DNA of 64,000 nt from NCBI GenBank assembly GCA_028285345.1, contig JANQPT010000017.1, positions 124,001 to 188,000 on the forward strand. The letters run 5' to 3'. Both the position numbers and the translations under genes were made by a program. Below are positions 21,905 to 30,344 of this stretch, one piece after another (within the stretch, counting starts at the first letter, position 1; each line of letters starts with the position of its first letter). The notes under the pieces are model-generated. The model was not told the origin of the DNA. It saw only the letters and a list, made by a program, of their open reading frames with translations, and searched no databases. Source of the DNA: Planctomycetales bacterium (lineage in GTDB: Bacteria > Planctomycetota > Planctomycetia > Planctomycetales > Planctomycetaceae).

Positions 21905-22091
21905 CCGTGTCCGATCCAGGATCATGGTCAAGTTGCTGCGGATCGAGCGCTGAAAGCCGGGTAATGGCATCCAAGAGAGACTGCAACCGCTCCACTTCGG
22001 CGACCAACTGCTCGACGTGCGCGCGCCAGTGCGGGTTGCAGTAGCCAGTTTGCAACCGCTCTCTGATCAGCTCGAGATCGTGGTCTGTCAT
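21894..22091 (-). CDS. Small coiled-coil protein, hypothetical
   Basis: 65 residues from the ATG at 22091 (MTDHDLELIRERLQTGYCNP); a second ATG lies two codons upstream at 22097. It is strongly helical with heptad-like leucines (HVEQLVAEVERLQSLLDAI). The 3' end overlaps the convergent methyltransferase by 11 bp. Amino-acid composition and periodicity look like a real protein rather than a shadow, but no function is recognised. Confidence 0.5.
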   Translation of the reverse strand: MTDHDLELIRERLQTGYCNPHWRAHVEQLVAEVERLQSLLDAITRLSALDPQQLDHDPGSDTVIL

Positions 22092-22097
22092 TGCCAT

Positions 22098-23189
22098 ATT
22101 GGATGATCCGTTTCGCGTCCGACCGAAAAAAGCCGGGCGCGAGTTGCCCGATTGTCAATCTTTATGTAAGCTCTCTACTCCATCATTGCGTATGAGTCAA
22201 ATTCAATCGGAGTTCACCGTCGAAGGAAAGGGACTAACATAAATATTGCGGGCCGCCCATTGCAAGGATGGTATGCATTTTGAGAGAAGTGACCGTTTTT
22301 CCAGGGGTTTCAAAGACGGCTTTTTGATTCGTGAGAGAGTTGTTAGAATCCGCTCGCTCGATACGATTCACCGAATGAGCCCTCCCTGTTAACTCACTTC
22401 TCCAATTCTTCTCAGCCTTTCTGGTTGCCCTGTTTTAACTCGTCCGGCGTGCTGTGCGGCTGTTTTTTGATTGCGCCGTTCATAAACAAGTTAACACCCG
22501 GCATTGAGCGGTTGTTGTCGCCAGTTGATCTGACGCTGCATCGACGTGTGACTTAGCGTTCCATCTATTGAACCTTTTCCATCTATATGCTCTTTGTCGG
22601 TGACACCTGTGAGGAAGACTCTGCTCCCACAAGGTTCTATTCCTGACAAATTTATCGATTCAAACTGGAACTGACTGAAACCGCCCTATTGAACGTGGAC
22701 GATGAAAGCGATTGTGGGTTCGGCACCGGAATTCCTCGATGTTTGGAATTTCACAGATTCGAGAGTTGTAAAGATTTGCCGATTGTCCAACGCCGACGCA
22801 ATGAGAGAAGGTGCCAGCAACTGATTTGTACGGTATTTAGAGTTTTTGAGTGTCGTATCGATTCAATCGGCGATATTGATTGATCCGCTTCGACAATTCG
22901 AATAGAGAACTGAGCTGTATGATCGCTTCGATTGCGACGCGATACGGAGTACTGACCGGCGTTTAACGATAGCCCGTAAAGGGAATTCTTGTAACTGTCT
23001 GTTAAGGCAAGAGTTACAAGAGTTTTTCCATTTTCGTGCTGGTTGGTTTGTGAAGATTGAAATCGACGCGTCTTCAGGTGCGCGTGCAATCAAAACATGA
23101 CCGAACGGAATCCGTAAGCTATGGTTGAAAAGACTTTACCTAGATTGCGTGGTTTCACACGCTGGACTGGTTTTTCAACTGGAGCAGTC
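22098..23189. other. Long AT-richer intergenic region upstream of the acyl-amino-acid cluster
   Basis: Nearly 1.1 kb without a convincing gene. Frames at 22689-22883 (+) and 22751-23089 (-) have unlikely composition and no motif, and the minus one runs through the hairpin at 22987-23026. The region is visibly more AT-rich than its neighbours. It is a good place for a promoter, an untranslated leader or a small RNA, none of which I can identify by family. Confidence 0.4.
22987..23026 (+). terminator. Hairpin plus T-run, candidate intrinsic terminator or attenuator
   Basis: A 9-bp perfect stem, CTTGTAACT (22988-22996) and AGTTACAAG (23012-23020), with a loop of about 15 nt, is followed by AGTTTTT. 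Orientation is plus. No annotated gene ends just upstream on this strand, so it would end a leader or small RNA about 165 bp before the FeeM-like start. Confidence 0.5.
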
Positions 23190-23936
23190 ATGGTTGCACC
23201 GGCCGAAATCGATCTCGACATGTCGGCCAACCATTCGGTGGCGCCGTTTGAAGAGATCACCTATCGCATCGCCACGCGGGAATGGGAACGGGCAGCGGCA
23301 TTCAACCTGGTCTACGAAGCGTATGTTCAGTCCGGATTGATCGAGCCGAACATTTTTCAGATGCGGGTCACACCGTTTCACCTCCTCCCCACGACCAACG
23401 TGTTTATCGCGGTGCATCACGATCAGGTCGTCGGCACAGTGACATTGATCGGTGATGGTGAGATGGGTCTGCCGATGGACTGCATCTACGACCAAGAAGT
23501 CAACCAATTGCGCGACCAGGGTTACTCGGTCGGTGAAGTCTCCTGTTTGGCGCACCGCCGCCAAAACGTGAAGCAAACATTGCCGTTGTTCGTCCAAATG
23601 ACCCGGCTGATGGCTCAACACGCGCGTCATAGTGGCATGGATCAGTTCTTGATTGCTGTGCACCCTCGTCACGCGCAGTTTTACATGCGATTTATGGGTT
23701 TTGAGCAGGTTGGCGAGGAGCGGTCGTTCCCCTCCGTTCGAAACAATCCCGCCGTCGCCTGTGCTTTGAATTTTCCCAGGATTGATGTGGAACGTCCTGC
23801 ATGCTATAGCCAGTTCTTCGGAACTCCGCTTCCGGACGACGAGCTACAGCCGGCACCCATGGATTTCTATGAAGTGGAACTCTTCGCCGAAGCGGCCCAG
23901 GAAGGCAGCTTAACCGTCCCCAGTCTGTTGTGTTGA
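23190..23936 (+). CDS. FeeM-type N-acyl amino acid synthase (GNAT-like)
   Basis: 248 residues from the ATG at 23190, five bases after GGAG; an upstream ATG at 23121 would add 23 residues. It reads as a GNAT-fold acyltransferase of the FeeM/N-acyl amino acid synthase group: NLVYEAYVQSGLIEPN, LPTTNVFIAVHHDQVVGTVT, VSCLAHRR, and LIAVHPRHAQFYMRFMGFEQ. FeeM enzymes move a long acyl chain from acyl carrier protein to the amino group of an amino acid such as tyrosine; this is known for the family, while the substrate here is unknown. No acyl carrier protein gene is adjacent, so the housekeeping acyl-ACP pool is the likely donor. It begins a run of eight same-strand genes that includes a DevBCA-like exporter and lipid-tailoring enzymes. 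Confidence 0.82.
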   Translation: MVAPAEIDLDMSANHSVAPFEEITYRIATREWERAAAFNLVYEAYVQSGLIEPNIFQMRVTPFHLLPTTNVFIAVHHDQVVGTVTLIGDGEMGLPMDCIYDQEVNQLRDQGYSVGEVSCLAHRRQNVKQTLPLFVQMTRLMAQHARHSGMDQFLIAVHPRHAQFYMRFMGFEQVGEERSFPSVRNNPAVACALNFPRIDVERPACYSQFFGTPLPDDELQPAPMDFYEVELFAEAAQEGSLTVPSLLC

Positions 23937-23984
23937 TGCCGTTTCCACACGGACGCCGGCCTCTGTTGAAACGACGGTCGCGCG

Positions 23985-25109
23985 ATGTCCTTATTTGCTC
24001 TCAAAACTCTGCTGAATAATCGCGGCAAGCTGATCACAGCTCTGACGGGAGTGATCTTTTCACTTGTGCTCGTCAACATCCAAGGTGGATTGTATTTCGG
24101 GCTGATTCACAAGGCGAGTTTGCTGGTCGATTATTGCGAGGCCGACATCTGGGTCGGCCGGCACCAGGTCGAAAACGTCGATTTGGCGCACGACATTCCC
24201 GTGGAGTGGATTAACCGTATCCGCGGCATTCCCGGCGTTCAGGACGCTGTCCCCTACATCGTCGGCAGCGGGGTCGCATCTCTCCCCAACGGCGGATTCG
24301 AACCGGTGTGGGTCATCGGCACCGATCCAGCCTCAAGAATGGGTGGGGCGTGGAACGTCGTCGAGGGAGGTGAAAAGTACCTCTTCAGGCCCGATTCGAT
24401 TACGATCGAACGGCTTGACGCACGAAAACTAGGGTATGTGCAAACCAACGATGTGATCGAAATCAACGGCAGGCGCGCGAAGGTGACCGGCTTCACGGAG
24501 GGCGTCATGGGATTTATGACGACTCCCTATATCTTTACGAGCCTCGATTCGGCGCACACTTACAGCGGTATTCGCGAAGGGTATTGCTCGTACTTTCTGG
24601 TGAAAGTCGACGACGGTGCTGACATCGATCTGTTGAGCGATCAAATTCAGGAATTAGTGCCCAGCGTGAATGTGTATACTTCGTCCGAATTCAGCCAGTT
24701 GTCGCGCGACTATTGGATGCATCGGACCGGGATTGGAATCAGCTTCGGCATGGCGACCGTGTTGGGACTGCTGGTCGGATTGTTGATGGTCGCGCAAAGT
24801 CTGTACGCTCTCGCGCTGGATCACGTTGCCGACTACGCGACACTCAAGGCGATCGGCGCAGAGAACGGGCAGATCCTGAGAGTCGTCGTGCTGCAGGCGC
24901 TGGTCATTGCCGCGATCGGAATTGCGATTGGGTCGGTGATCGTCTGGGTGGCGGAGACCAATTTTTCGACCCCGCTGGCTCCGATCGATATTCCCCCGCT
25001 GTTGAGGCTGGCCGGCGCCGGGCTGGTGGTGGGGATTTGTTTGGTCGCTTCGATTTTACCGTTTCAACGATTGCGTCGGATTGATCCGGCGATCGTCTTA
25101 CAGGGATAA
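23985..25109 (+). CDS. ABC transporter permease, DevC/FtsX-like
   Basis: 374 residues. One N-terminal membrane helix (LITALTGVIFSLVLVNIQGG) precedes an extracytoplasmic MacB/DevC-type domain of about 220 residues. Three C-terminal helices follow (about 250-270, 295-320 and 335-360), the FtsX topology. The C-terminus PFQRLRRIDPAIVLQG is typical of the family. It lies 48 bp after the FeeM-like gene and 6 bp before the ATPase gene. DevBCA-type exporters move amphiphiles such as heterocyst glycolipids with a TolC-like channel; no outer-membrane channel gene is in the window. Confidence 0.88.
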   Translation: MSLFALKTLLNNRGKLITALTGVIFSLVLVNIQGGLYFGLIHKASLLVDYCEADIWVGRHQVENVDLAHDIPVEWINRIRGIPGVQDAVPYIVGSGVASLPNGGFEPVWVIGTDPASRMGGAWNVVEGGEKYLFRPDSITIERLDARKLGYVQTNDVIEINGRRAKVTGFTEGVMGFMTTPYIFTSLDSAHTYSGIREGYCSYFLVKVDDGADIDLLSDQIQELVPSVNVYTSSEFSQLSRDYWMHRTGIGISFGMATVLGLLVGLLMVAQSLYALALDHVADYATLKAIGAENGQILRVVVLQALVIAAIGIAIGSVIVWVAETNFSTPLAPIDIPPLLRLAGAGLVVGICLVASILPFQRLRRIDPAIVLQG

Positions 25110-25115
25110 CCAACT

Positions 25116-25865
25116 GTGGACAACGAGTGCGTTATCGTCGCCAAAGGCATCAAAAAAACCTATCGCTCCGGATCCGTGCAATCCAACGTGTTGCAGGGCA
25201 TTGATATGGAAGTGATGCGCGGCGAGTGCGTGTTTCTCGTCGGCCCCTCAGGCAGCGGAAAAACGACGTTGTTGTCGATTTTGGGGTGTATTCTTTCGCC
25301 CGACAGCGGCGAGCTGCAAATCATGGACTATGATGTCACTGGGCTCAACGCCAAACATCAAGCCCGTTTTCGCCGCGAGCACGTGGGATTCGTCTTTCAA
25401 CGGTTTCACTTATTCGACGGTCTGCAGGCTTGGGAGAACGTGCGTGTCGCGCTGGATTTGTTGGGATATCCGGCACGGCTGGCCAAGGCGGAATCGCACC
25501 GGCTGTTGGAGTTGGTCGGATTATCCGACCGTACCGAATACCGTTCTTCACAACTCAGTATGGGCCAGCGGCAGCGGGTCGCGCTGGCGCGGGCGTTGGC
25601 GGGCGATCCCGATTTGATTTTGGCGGACGAACCGACGGCGTCGCTCGACGCGGAGACCGGTTTGAACGCCATGAAGACGCTGAACCAATTGGCAAAAACG
25701 TTGGGTAAGACTGTTGTGGTCGTTACGCACGACTCGCGGATTTTCGGATTGGCGGACCGGATATTGAATTTGGTCGACGGTCGCATCAATGAATCAACGG
25801 TCGAACAACGGCAAAAGGCGAGCAACCTGGCCGGGCAAACGGTGTCGGCCGCGGACTTAAGATAA
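25116..25865 (+). CDS. ABC transporter ATP-binding protein, DevA/LolD-like
   Basis: 249 residues with a GTG start at 25116. All ATPase motifs are present: Walker A GPSGSGKTT, Q-loop GFVFQRFHLF, signature SQLSMGQRQRVALARAL (Met replaces the first Gly of LSGGQ), Walker B LILADEPTASLD, and H-loop VVVVTHDSRIF. It sits between the permease and the membrane fusion protein, making a complete exporter with them. The product of the upstream FeeM-like enzyme is the obvious candidate cargo (inference). Confidence 0.93.
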   Translation: MDNECVIVAKGIKKTYRSGSVQSNVLQGIDMEVMRGECVFLVGPSGSGKTTLLSILGCILSPDSGELQIMDYDVTGLNAKHQARFRREHVGFVFQRFHLFDGLQAWENVRVALDLLGYPARLAKAESHRLLELVGLSDRTEYRSSQLSMGQRQRVALARALAGDPDLILADEPTASLDAETGLNAMKTLNQLAKTLGKTVVVVTHDSRIFGLADRILNLVDGRINESTVEQRQKASNLAGQTVSAADLR

Positions 25866-25917
25866 CTGAATCAAAAATCACTAGGTCGCGGCTGAAACGC
25901 GACTTGAGGGCAATCAC

Positions 25918-27057
25918 ATGCGGTGGTTTCTATTAATTATTATTCCAATGGCGATCGGGGCGGTGATCTCGTTCACATCCCCGGGCGATTTTCAGTGGCT
26001 GACGCAGTGGTCGGCGGCATCGACCAACCACGACGAACCGCGTTCGCCGGGCCGTGCGAAACAGCAAGAGCGGCCGTTGATTTTTGCGAGCGGAACCGTG
26101 GAAGGTGCCCAGCGGGACGTCCCGATGCGATTTGAAATCGCGGGACGCATCGAGTCCGTCAATGTGACGGAAGGCCAATTGGTCAAAAAAGGAGATCTGC
26201 TGGCCGCACTGAACGCGGAGACGTTGGAAAAGCAACAGGAATTGGCGACCGCGAAATTGGACCTTGCCAAAAACGAGCGGGCCCGCATGGCCAACGCAGA
26301 ACGCCAGGAAACGATTGACGTTGCCAAAGATGAAGTCGTCAAGCAGCGCGTCCGCGTCGCCAAGGCGAAGCAGCGGTATGATCGAGGCAATGCGCTTGAT
26401 CAACGCGGCGCAGGGACGGCGGAGGACTTGGATGATCGGCGTTGGGACTACCAGACGGCGTTGGCCGACGAGAAGTTGGCGCGTTCGCGGCTCAAAGAGA
26501 TCGAAGCTGCGGCACGAGACGATGATTTGGCAATCGCTGACGCCAAAATTGCTCAAGCGGAAGCGGAAGTGAAGCTGGCCAAGACCGAATTGGACAAGGC
26601 CAAGCTGCTGGCTCCCACCGACGGGATTATCCTGCGTGTCTCGAAGGAGCCGGGCCAGATGGCCGGGCCCCAAGATACCGAGCCGATATTGGTATTGGTG
26701 AACAACGTCAAAATGCGGACCCGCGCGTTTGTCGAGGAACTCGACGCGCTGTCGGTCCAACCGGGACAAAGCGCTTACGTGATGGCCGACGGCGATCCCC
26801 ACACGAAATTCCCCGGCACGATTGTTTCTTGTTCTCCCTACATGGTTCCCAAAAAGTACATGAGCAACGAACCTGGCGAGCGCGTCGACGTCAAGGTCCG
26901 AGAGGTGATTGTCGAACTGGACCAGCAGGATACGTTGGTGGTTGGTTTGCCAGTGGACGTGTTTATTCGCGTCTCGCCCGAAGCAGACGCGGCGCCGGAG
27001 ACCGTGACGGAGGACAATCCGGATATCGTTTCAGCAGACTCCTCGGAAATCGAATAG
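25918..27057 (+). CDS. HlyD/DevB-like membrane fusion protein
   Basis: 379 residues. The N-terminal helix (MRWFLLIIIPMAIGAVI) acts as a signal anchor. A lipoyl/barrel-sandwich half-motif (GRIESVNVTEGQLVKKGDLL) is followed by a long Ala/Glu/Lys-rich coiled coil (about residues 105-230). The second lipoyl half (LLAPTDGIILRVSKEPGQMA) and a beta-barrel follow. The C-terminal tail is acidic. It bridges the inner-membrane DevCA-like transporter towards an outer-membrane channel. The gap from the ATPase gene is 52 bp. Confidence 0.9.
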   Translation: MRWFLLIIIPMAIGAVISFTSPGDFQWLTQWSAASTNHDEPRSPGRAKQQERPLIFASGTVEGAQRDVPMRFEIAGRIESVNVTEGQLVKKGDLLAALNAETLEKQQELATAKLDLAKNERARMANAERQETIDVAKDEVVKQRVRVAKAKQRYDRGNALDQRGAGTAEDLDDRRWDYQTALADEKLARSRLKEIEAAARDDDLAIADAKIAQAEAEVKLAKTELDKAKLLAPTDGIILRVSKEPGQMAGPQDTEPILVLVNNVKMRTRAFVEELDALSVQPGQSAYVMADGDPHTKFPGTIVSCSPYMVPKKYMSNEPGERVDVKVREVIVELDQQDTLVVGLPVDVFIRVSPEADAAPETVTEDNPDIVSADSSEIE

Positions 27058-27093
27058 GTTCGGCATCACGACTGGAGACGAGGAGCACGTAAC

Positions 27094-28113
27094 GTGGACG
27101 TGAATGTTTGTTTATTAGGCGGGGGAACTCGATTGGCCTCGCACCTCGGTGCGCTCAAAGGCATCGAGGACCATGGGGGCCGCGTGCGAGCATTGGCCGG
27201 CGCCTCGGCGGGCAGCCTGGTTGCCGCTGTGTTGGCGGGCGGATTCACGCACGAGATGGCCGTCGACTTAATGCGTGACACCAATTACCGCCAATTCCTC
27301 GACATTCGCCCGTTGGGACTGATCCGCGGCTTCGGCCTCTGCTCGGGACGGAAGTTCGAACAATGGCTGGACGGCATCCTCAAATCGCAGCGGTTTGAGG
27401 ATCTCCAGACCCCGCTGTCGGTGATCTGCACAAACATTCAAGCGGGAGAGCCGTTTGTTTTCTCACGAGAGACGACGCCGGAAGTCAAAGTTGCGACAGC
27501 TGTTCGGTGTTCGATCGGGATTCCCGGCATCTTCGCGGTCCGGCGGCTCAAAGGCGCCGTGCTGATTGACGGCTCGCTGGCCGCGATCGAAGACCACCTC
27601 GTCTTTCCCGATAGCCCTCACGAAACTGTCACCATCCGCTTAGTGCGCGACAATTCCGGCAAGTTACCCGCTTCGAGACGGTTTGGATTGTCGACATACG
27701 TGTTGCGCGTCGCGGGCATGCTGCTCGACTCCGCTGATGAACCGAGCATGTCGGGAGAGAAATGGCGCAAGACACTGCTGGTCCGCACCGGTCTTCATTC
27801 GTCCGTCGATTTCGATCTCCCGACCGAAGCACGCGACGAGCTGTATGCCATGGGATACGAGCAATGCCTCGACTATCTCGACCTCTCAGGCGATCAGATT
27901 CGAAAGCGGCCGGGAAGACCGCAGGCAGAAGCCAGTGTTGTCGGCGATTCAGCGTGGAGTGCAGACGACAACGACCATGGGGTTGCGGATAAGACACGCG
28001 GTACGTGTCAGAACTTTTCTGAGGGCCTCGGCGGCTCAATCGGGACCAACGCCGGCAACCTTTCGCGCGGATCGTCACGAACAACTCCCAGTTTGGGACA
28101 AGAAGCTGTTTAG
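27094..28113 (+). CDS. Patatin-like phospholipase
   Basis: 339 residues with a GTG start at 27094, after GAGGAG with good spacing. Patatin motifs: oxyanion-hole strand LLGGGTRLASHLGAL, nucleophile elbow LAGASAGSLVAA (GxSxG), and the dyad aspartate in VLIDGSLAA (DGS). This predicts a Ser-Asp lipid acyl hydrolase, soluble or peripheral. From about residue 275 the protein becomes a low-complexity Gly/Ser/Asn-rich tail unlike the family core. Between an exporter and tailoring genes, it might supply or trim acyl chains; the substrate is unknown. Confidence 0.85.
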   Translation: MDVNVCLLGGGTRLASHLGALKGIEDHGGRVRALAGASAGSLVAAVLAGGFTHEMAVDLMRDTNYRQFLDIRPLGLIRGFGLCSGRKFEQWLDGILKSQRFEDLQTPLSVICTNIQAGEPFVFSRETTPEVKVATAVRCSIGIPGIFAVRRLKGAVLIDGSLAAIEDHLVFPDSPHETVTIRLVRDNSGKLPASRRFGLSTYVLRVAGMLLDSADEPSMSGEKWRKTLLVRTGLHSSVDFDLPTEARDELYAMGYEQCLDYLDLSGDQIRKRPGRPQAEASVVGDSAWSADDNDHGVADKTRGTCQNFSEGLGGSIGTNAGNLSRGSSRTTPSLGQEAV

Positions 28114-28166
28114 TCAGGTCCGATACGGCCGAGATATCATGCTGGAACACATCAGGAGCGGCAGAG

Positions 28167-29285
28167 ATGGCTGATTCGGTTCTGAAACCGGACAACTCGA
28201 AGATCGATCTCTCGCCGGAACAATTCCGCAGATTTGTCGAGGCGGCCAGCCGCGCTCCGTCTCCGGACAACAACCAGCCTTGGTGTTTTCGCCGCAGCGG
28301 TTCTGGAATCGACGTTCTGCACGTTCGAGGGCGGGCGTTGCCGTCGGACATCGACGACTACTTTTCGTGGCAGGCGCTGGGACCGGCCATCGAGAACATC
28401 GTGCTGTCCGCTTCGTGCGAGAACCTACGGGCGGACGTCCGTTATCATGCTCGCCCTTTTGCCGAATCGACCGATGGCGAGCTTGTGGCGACGGTCGAGT
28501 TCAGTAGCGGCGCGGAGTCAGACCCACTGGCGAAATTCATCGACGAGCGCGTATCGAATAGGCGGCCGTACAAGTCGGTTCCGCTCGCTGAATCCGAGAC
28601 CGCTGCGCTGGAACAATCGCTGCATGACCCTCAATGCAAGCTGCTCTGGCTGACCCAACCGGCGGATCTCAAGGCGCTGGCAAAGCTGGTCTACATCACC
28701 GATCGCATTCGCTTTGAACATCAGCCGTTTCATGATGAGTTTCACAAGGTGCTCCGCTACGACGATGCGCAGGCGAAGGAGACCGGAGACGGGTTGGACC
28801 TGAAGACGCTGGAAATCCCGGCATTTGCCATACCGATTTTTAAGTGGGTCCGTCCGTGGAAGCGGATGAAACTCGCCAATCATTTCGGTCTGAGCGCCAT
28901 GTTTGCCGGCAATTCGAAACAACTCGTCCGCAAGAGCGGGGCGATCGGGTTATTGCTGACCACCCAAGCCTCCGACGAGCGGTATTTGGAAGCGGGACGT
29001 TCATTGCAGCGAGTTTGGCTGGCTTGTGCGGCGGCCGGTTTGGCTTTTCAGCCGATGGGCGGATTGCCGATGTTTCTGACACAGTTCGCCCGCAAGGGGC
29101 GCGACGCGTTTGTGCCGGAGCACGCCGTTCGGCTTGCGGAAATCGTGGAACCTTTCTATGACCTGTTTCCCGCGGCCCGTGAACACACGCTGGTGATGCT
29201 ATTTCGGATCGGCATGGCTCCCCCGCCGTCGGCCCGGTCCCTCCGCTACCCATTGGAACGCATCATTTCCAGGGAAGACAACTGA
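28167..29285 (+). CDS. Acg-family FMN-binding nitroreductase-like protein
   Basis: 372 residues, ATG at 28167 with AGGAG upstream. The N-terminal flavin-binding signature RAPSPDNNQPWCFRR and the later SGAIGLLLTTQASDERYLEA plus SLQRVWLACAAAGLAFQPMG fit the Acg/Rv3131-type nitroreductase fold rather than classical NfsB. Such proteins bind FMN and often act as dehydrogenases in peptide or small-molecule modification. Only 3 bp separate it from the E1-like gene, so they are very probably cotranslated. The combination recalls the E1-like cyclodehydratase partner and flavin dehydrogenase of azole-forming systems, without a YcaO gene (inference). Confidence 0.85.
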   Translation: MADSVLKPDNSKIDLSPEQFRRFVEAASRAPSPDNNQPWCFRRSGSGIDVLHVRGRALPSDIDDYFSWQALGPAIENIVLSASCENLRADVRYHARPFAESTDGELVATVEFSSGAESDPLAKFIDERVSNRRPYKSVPLAESETAALEQSLHDPQCKLLWLTQPADLKALAKLVYITDRIRFEHQPFHDEFHKVLRYDDAQAKETGDGLDLKTLEIPAFAIPIFKWVRPWKRMKLANHFGLSAMFAGNSKQLVRKSGAIGLLLTTQASDERYLEAGRSLQRVWLACAAAGLAFQPMGGLPMFLTQFARKGRDAFVPEHAVRLAEIVEPFYDLFPAAREHTLVMLFRIGMAPPPSARSLRYPLERIISREDN

Positions 29286-29288
29286 ACA

Positions 29289-30254
29289 ATGACCGTCTTA
29301 GAACATGACATCAAGCCGGAAACAGAGCCTGCGGCCGCATGGTCCTATGACGTTGCGTTTGGCCGCAATCGAGGTTTGCTGACCGCCGCAGACCAGGACA
29401 CGCTGCGCCGGTCGCATGTTGCCATCGGCGGCCTGGGCGGTGTCGGCGGAGTGCACTTGATCACCTTGGCCCGGCTGGGGATCGCGAATTTCACGATTGC
29501 CGATCCCGATGCTTTCGAAGTGGCCAACAGCAATCGCCAATTTGGAGCCAGCGTTTCCAACTTCGGGCGTTCCAAAGTCGACGTGATGCGCGAACTGGTC
29601 CTTGAGGTCAATCCCGAGGCGGAGATTCGAGTTTTTGAAGAGCGCATCGAGAGCCACAACGCGGACGAGTTCCTGGCTGATGCAGACGTGCTGGTTGACG
29701 GGATCGACCTGTTCGCGGTGGAAGCACGGCGGCATTTGTTCCGCAAGGCGGCCGAGAAGGGATTGTATGCGTTGACGGCCGGCCCGGTTGGTTTCAGTAC
29801 CGCATGGCTGGCATTCGCGCCCGATGGGATGAGTTTTGACGAATACTTCGACCTGTCGGACGATATGGATTTCGTGCAAAAGCAGTTGGCGTTTTTGGTG
29901 GGGGCGTCTCCCCGCGCGACGCAATTGGCCTACATGGATCTCAACTTTATGGATTTTGAGAACCACGTCGCTCCTTCGACCAGTGTCGGCTGCCAATTGG
30001 CGGCAGGGGTCATGGGAGCGGAAGTATTAAAGGTCCTCCTCAAACGAGGACGCATCAAGCCGGCACCCTGCTACCGGCAGTTTGACGCGATGTTGGGCCG
30101 GTTCGTGCAAGGCCGGCTGTGGGGCGGAAATCGCCACCCCTGGCAGCGCATTAAACGGTGGTGGTTGTATCGGCAATACCGCTTGGGAAAGGCCGGTTGG
30201 GCCGGCCCTGGACAAGTATCGAAGACCGAAAAAACAGCGGCCAGACGGCCATAG
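29289..30254 (+). CDS. E1/ThiF-like adenylating enzyme lacking the canonical catalytic-Cys loop
   Basis: 321 residues. The ATP-binding features are intact: AIGGLGGVGG (about 45-54), Asp72 in TIADPDAFEV, the arginine finger SNRQFGAS (81-88), Lys96 and VLVDGID (about 135-140). The loop that normally carries CYRC or a zinc ribbon is replaced by FAPDGMSFDEYFDLSDDMDF with no cysteine; remaining cysteines are Cys235 (SVGCQLAAG) and Cys261 (PAPCYRQFDA). It therefore probably adenylates a carboxylate but may not form the usual thioester, as in the TcdA/CsdL dehydratases (comparison, not identity). The C-terminal tail is basic. It pairs with the upstream flavoprotein gene. Confidence 0.85.
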   Translation: MTVLEHDIKPETEPAAAWSYDVAFGRNRGLLTAADQDTLRRSHVAIGGLGGVGGVHLITLARLGIANFTIADPDAFEVANSNRQFGASVSNFGRSKVDVMRELVLEVNPEAEIRVFEERIESHNADEFLADADVLVDGIDLFAVEARRHLFRKAAEKGLYALTAGPVGFSTAWLAFAPDGMSFDEYFDLSDDMDFVQKQLAFLVGASPRATQLAYMDLNFMDFENHVAPSTSVGCQLAAGVMGAEVLKVLLKRGRIKPAPCYRQFDAMLGRFVQGRLWGGNRHPWQRIKRWWLYRQYRLGKAGWAGPGQVSKTEKTAARRP

Positions 30255-30344
30255 ATGGGAATCCCCTAAGTTGCTAAAAGCCGCAGCCGGTTTCGAAGCG
30301 ACCGACAAAAGATGAGCTATGCTTGGGGCGGGAGGTAAATGACC

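Noticed and set aside
22751-23089. 112-residue minus-strand frame in the long intergenic region
   Set aside because: Unlikely composition, no motif, and it runs through the terminator-like hairpin at 22987-23026.
25933-26802. 289-residue minus-strand frame within the HlyD-like gene
   Set aside because: Antisense shadow; the plus-strand frame has complete membrane fusion protein motifs.
29298-29996. 232-residue minus-strand frame within the E1-like gene
   Set aside because: Antisense shadow of a gene with an intact nucleotide-binding site.
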